A DNA stretch of 64,000 bases from CALFML01 sp044222245 (GTDB lineage: Bacteria; Myxococcota_A; Polyangia; Palsa-1104; JAEUJZ01), in assembly GCA_044222245.1 (NCBI GenBank), contig JBGANQ010000031.1, positions 23,894 to 87,893 on the forward strand. The letters run 5' to 3'. The translations under genes and the position numbers were made by a program. Below are positions 61,452 to 64,000 of this stretch, piece by piece. The first letter of the stretch is position 1, and the number at the start of each line of letters is the position of its first letter. The notes beneath the pieces were generated by a model. The model saw only the letters and a program-made list of their open reading frames with translations, did not search any database and was not told the origin of the DNA.

Positions 61452-62789
61452 TCAGGTGCGCTCGAAGTGGAGCAGGTGCTCGTGACGCGGCGGCAGCTCG
61501 GCGCTGGTGCGCAGGTAGTGCGGGCGCTCGGCGGCGGCGCGGGCGACCAGGGTGAGCGCGGCGGCTTGGGCGGCGTGCAAAAGGGGCGCAGCGCCGTCGA
61601 TGAACTGCTCGCCGACCACCGAGTCGCCGACCAGGATGTAGAGCCGGCCGCCGGGCTTGAGCAGCCGCGCCACCTGCGCCACCCAGGCGCTGCAGTCGGC
61701 CTGGTGGCGGCGCTGCAGCTCGGGCAGCGGCAGCGCCTCGCCGTGGCGGCGGGCGGCCATCTCGGCGCGCTCGATTGGCGTCGGATCGATGCCGAGCCAG
61801 GCATAGCGCCGCGCGTGGTGGGCGGCGTAGTCGTAGGTGCCCAGGTAGGGCGGCGAGGTGATGACGCGATCGAGGCTGCCCGGCCACAGCCCGAGCGTCG
61901 CCTGGCGCTCGCGGGGGTCGGTGCTCAGCGCCACCCGCGCATCCGCCACCGCGAGCAGCGGCGCCGGCGGCGGCGGGCTGGGCAGGCGGTGGAGCAGGGC
62001 GGCGTGCAGGCGGCAGACCTCCTCGGCCTTGCGCACAAACCAGCGCGTCGGCAGGCCCTTGCCCAGGTGACGGCCGGCGGCCAGCTCACCGGGGCGCGAC
62101 TCGGCGCGCTGGGTCGACAGCTTGATGATGAGCGACGACAGGATGAGCAGCAGCGCCTCGCCGAGCGGGGCATCGCTGGCCACCACCTGCTCCAGCTCCT
62201 CGCGCAGGCCGCACAGCTCCAGGTAGATGTGTGGGGCGTAGTGGACCGGGTCGTCCCAGGTCTTGCGCGGCCGCTTTCGCTTGTGCACCCGCTCCAGCGA
62301 GGCCGCGCCCACCGCCTGCGCCTTGGCGAGCAGCGCCCGCTGCATCGCCTGGGGCAGCGCCGTCGCCTTGAAGCGGGCCAGCCGCACCGCCAGCTCGTTG
62401 ACGTCGCAGCCGACGGCGCGGCCGCCGCGCAGAAGGACCTCCAGGGGGACGGTGCCGCTGCCGCAGAACGGATCGAGCACCGCTTGCCCCGGGGCCAGAT
62501 CGGCCAGCAGCTGACGCACCAGCAGCGGGTGGGTGCGGGCGGCGAAGCTGTGGAACAGGTGGGTGGCGAGCGCCGCCTCTACTGGGGCCCGCTCCTCGGG
62601 GCTGAGGTCGCCGGGTAGGGGCGGCACCGCCAGCGCCTCGCGAAGCTGGGCCGCCGCCGCCGGCTGGCCCGAGCAGTGGATGGCCAGCGCCGGTGCCGAC
62701 AGAGAGCGACGGCGTCGCGTAGGATCGGCGGGCTGCCGCGGCGCGGGCGCGAGAGCGGGCGAGTCAGAAGGACGGGGCGGCGAGAGCAT
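61452..62789 (-). CDS. N4/N6-type DNA-methyltransferase-like protein
   Basis: 445 residues from ATG 62789 (TACTGT 6 nt upstream, no ribosome-binding site). The SAM site is VLDPFCGSGTVPLEVLL (DPFCGSGT at 106-113) followed by GGRAVGCDVNELAV. The catalytic motif is ITSPPYLGTYDYAAHHARR (S-P-P-Y, about 310) in the second half, with KPGGRLYILVGDSVVG after it. D-P-F-C-G-S-G before S-P-P-Y is the gamma-class exocyclic-amino methyltransferase order, with a long helical insert between (residues 150-290). No restriction endonuclease gene is adjacent, so it is an orphan methyltransferase or an RNA-type relative (Trm-G10/TRM11-like). Confidence 0.8.
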   Translation of the reverse strand: MLSPPRPSDSPALAPAPRQPADPTRRRRSLSAPALAIHCSGQPAAAAQLREALAVPPLPGDLSPEERAPVEAALATHLFHSFAARTHPLLVRQLLADLAPGQAVLDPFCGSGTVPLEVLLRGGRAVGCDVNELAVRLARFKATALPQAMQRALLAKAQAVGAASLERVHKRKRPRKTWDDPVHYAPHIYLELCGLREELEQVVASDAPLGEALLLILSSLIIKLSTQRAESRPGELAAGRHLGKGLPTRWFVRKAEEVCRLHAALLHRLPSPPPPAPLLAVADARVALSTDPRERQATLGLWPGSLDRVITSPPYLGTYDYAAHHARRYAWLGIDPTPIERAEMAARRHGEALPLPELQRRHQADCSAWVAQVARLLKPGGRLYILVGDSVVGEQFIDGAAPLLHAAQAAALTLVARAAAERPHYLRTSAELPPRHEHLLHFERT

Positions 62790-62795
62790 GGCGAC

Positions 62796-62801
62796 ACAGT
62801 A
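62796..62801 (-). promoter_or_regulatory. -10 box TACTGT for the methyltransferase-like gene
   Basis: Minus-strand TACTGT ends 6 nt before the ATG at 62789; GTCGCC between. Confidence 0.5.
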
Positions 62802-62932
62802 GCCCAACTCGCCGGCCCCTGCAGCGGGTCGATCGCTGGCCGGCCGCTGGCGAGCCTGGCCCAAGGTCCGCCGGGGGCGGTCAAGCGCCGGGGCCTGAGC
62901 TGGGCGGGCGGCGGGGAGTCGCGAGCGGGGTC

Positions 62933-64000
62933 TTACTGCGCGCGCTTGCGCTGGAGGATGATGCGGGTGAAGGCGGCGCCGGCTTCCTGGGCCAGGGCGC
63001 GGAAGGCCGGTCCGAGCGGTCGCAGATCGCCTTTGAGCTCATCGCCGTAGATCACGCCGATGCCGCGGTTGCCGACGAGCAACGGCAAAAGCAGCAGCGC
63101 CCCGGTGGAGCTGCCCAGGGCCGACATGGCGGCCCGGTTCTGCGGCGTGTCGGGCAGCGGGCCGATGTGCGGCTGCTGCGCCGCGAGCACGTCGTTGAAG
63201 GGGGACTTCTCTTCGGTGGCGACGGTGAACCACTTCAGGCTCATCACCACGTGATCGGGGCCGCGGCCGTCCAGGCACACCAGCTGCTTGGACTGCAGGA
63301 CGAACAGGCCCACATGCTCGGCGTACTGGATCATGCAGTCGAGCAGGATGGTGACTACCTGATCGCGCTCGCTCGCGGCGCGCAGCTGCTCGATCTGCTT
63401 GGCGAAGATCGCTGCCTCGGCGGGCAGGGCCGGCTCGGCGGCGGCTGTCGGGGCTGGGGCCCCCGAGGGATTCAAGGCGCGGGCGAGCGCCTTGAGAGAG
63501 CTCGGATCGGCGGGGCCGCTCGGCGCCGGGGGCTTGGAGCCGGCCATGAACCCGGCGGCCGGTGCCGCGCTCTTCTTGGCGGCCTGCGGCGCTGCGGGCG
63601 CGGTCGGCTTGGCCGGCGCGGAGACGCTCGCCGGGCGGGCGGGGGCGGCCGCTGGCTGGGCGGCGGGCTTGGACGCGGTGATCGCTGCTGCCGGCTTCTG
63701 CGCCACCGGGGCATTGGACTGGCCGGCCGGCTTGGCGGCGGCTGCCGGCTGGGCGGCTGGCTTGGCTGCCGGAGCCGCTGCTGGCTGGGCGGCCGGCTTG
63801 GCAGCTGCCGGAGCGGCCACCGCGGCCGCCTGCCCTGTGGGCTTGGCGGCTGCGGGCTGAGCGGCGACCGGCTTGGCGGCTGCTGCCGGCTGAGCTGCGG
63901 GCTTGGCGGCTGCGGGCTGAGCCGCCGCGGCGGGAGCCGCTGCGGGCTTGGCGGCTGCTGGAGCGGCTGCGGGCTGAGCTGCGGGCTTGGCGGCTGCCGG
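62933..64000 (-). CDS. Ala/Pro/Lys-rich repeat protein with C-terminal GAF-like domain (5' end beyond window)
   Basis: The frame stays open to the end of the window, so the N-terminus is missing; the GTG near 63820 is internal. About 190 visible residues are low-complexity repeats of the type AAAKPAAQPAAA, interrupted by short variants (KSAAPAAGFMAGSKPPAPSG). The C-terminal 165 residues (from AEAAIFAKQIEQLRAASERD) look like a GAF/response-regulator-associated domain: VVTILLDCMIQYAEHVGLFV, QLVCLDGRGPDHVV, GALLLLPLLVGNRGIGVIYG and FRALAQEAGAAFTRIILQRK. Ala/Pro/Lys-rich tracts often act as disordered linkers. It may be a signalling or scaffold protein; the N-terminal partner domain is outside the window. 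Confidence 0.7.
   Translation of the reverse strand, partial: PAAAKPAAQPAAAPAAAKPAAAPAAAAQPAAAKPAAQPAAAAKPVAAQPAAAKPTGQAAAVAAPAAAKPAAQPAAAPAAKPAAQPAAAAKPAGQSNAPVAQKPAAAITASKPAAQPAAAPARPASVSAPAKPTAPAAPQAAKKSAAPAAGFMAGSKPPAPSGPADPSSLKALARALNPSGAPAPTAAAEPALPAEAAIFAKQIEQLRAASERDQVVTILLDCMIQYAEHVGLFVLQSKQLVCLDGRGPDHVVMSLKWFTVATEEKSPFNDVLAAQQPHIGPLPDTPQNRAAMSALGSSTGALLLLPLLVGNRGIGVIYGDELKGDLRPLGPAFRALAQEAGAAFTRIILQRKRAQ

Noticed and set aside
63540..64000. Regularly spaced short repeats that could suggest a CRISPR array
   Set aside because: The repeats are in-frame codons for Ala/Pro/Lys/Gln and have no unique ~30-bp spacers of constant length.

Overview
The window is GC-rich DNA (roughly 70% G+C by eye) from a Gram-negative bacterium. 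The best fit is an uncultured member of the Myxococcota or a related deltaproteobacterial lineage. Evidence includes outer-membrane proteins (a TonB-dependent receptor, an OmpA-like lipoprotein, a beta-barrel C-terminus), many lipobox proteins, a giant Ser/Thr kinase with an nSTAND ATPase and WD40 repeats, and a protein I read as a bacterial gasdermin. I see no rRNA, tRNA or CRISPR array. The taxonomic call is inference.

Layout. 1-6.9 kb is a scrambled accessory region. It holds the end of a barrel protein, a TIR-like remnant, a Cys-motif protein, a possibly frameshifted HEAT protein, an IS21 istA fragment with 23-bp repeats, a deleted trpG remnant joined to an intact trpD of Xanthomonadales/Burkholderiales type, a tyrosine integrase, and a 5'-truncated gene with two repeated domains. 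7-15.5 kb holds the TonB receptor, an SRPBCC membrane protein, a methyltransferase-DCC fusion, an Ig-like/CarboxypepD_reg membrane protein, a class III PPK2 and a decayed porin tail. 15.5-32.5 kb is mostly metabolic and housekeeping: pntAB transhydrogenase, a GNAT, a HelD-like helicase, an RsmB-like rRNA methyltransferase, glutamate dehydrogenase, YaeQ, an FAD oxidoreductase, two siroheme/cobalamin-branch genes, a YegD-type Hsp70 and an acyl-CoA carboxyltransferase.

32.8-45.7 kb holds a GH5 lipoprotein, an OmpA-like lipoprotein, the kinase-nSTAND-WD40 protein, a type II thioesterase, the gasdermin, an old-yellow-enzyme homologue and an EF-hand membrane protein. 45.7-64 kb is rich in envelope proteins: a CocE-type lipoprotein, a TPR protein, an overlapping three-gene lipoprotein/thioredoxin operon, a STAS protein, a DUF4340 protein, a CAP-domain protein, a 5'-nucleotidase lipoprotein, a lipoprotein with the domain order and motifs of plant alpha-glucan water dikinase, a DNA-methyltransferase-like protein and an Ala/Pro/Lys-rich GAF-like protein that runs off the end.

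Three points deserve most attention. First, the putative gasdermin (41257-42102) has no obvious adjacent activating protease and three perfect 11-bp tandem repeats upstream. Second, at least ten genes have a TANNNT -10 box ending 6-10 nt before the start codon and no Shine-Dalgarno, which suggests common leaderless mRNAs. Third, the lipidated glucan-water-dikinase-like protein (59227-61224).
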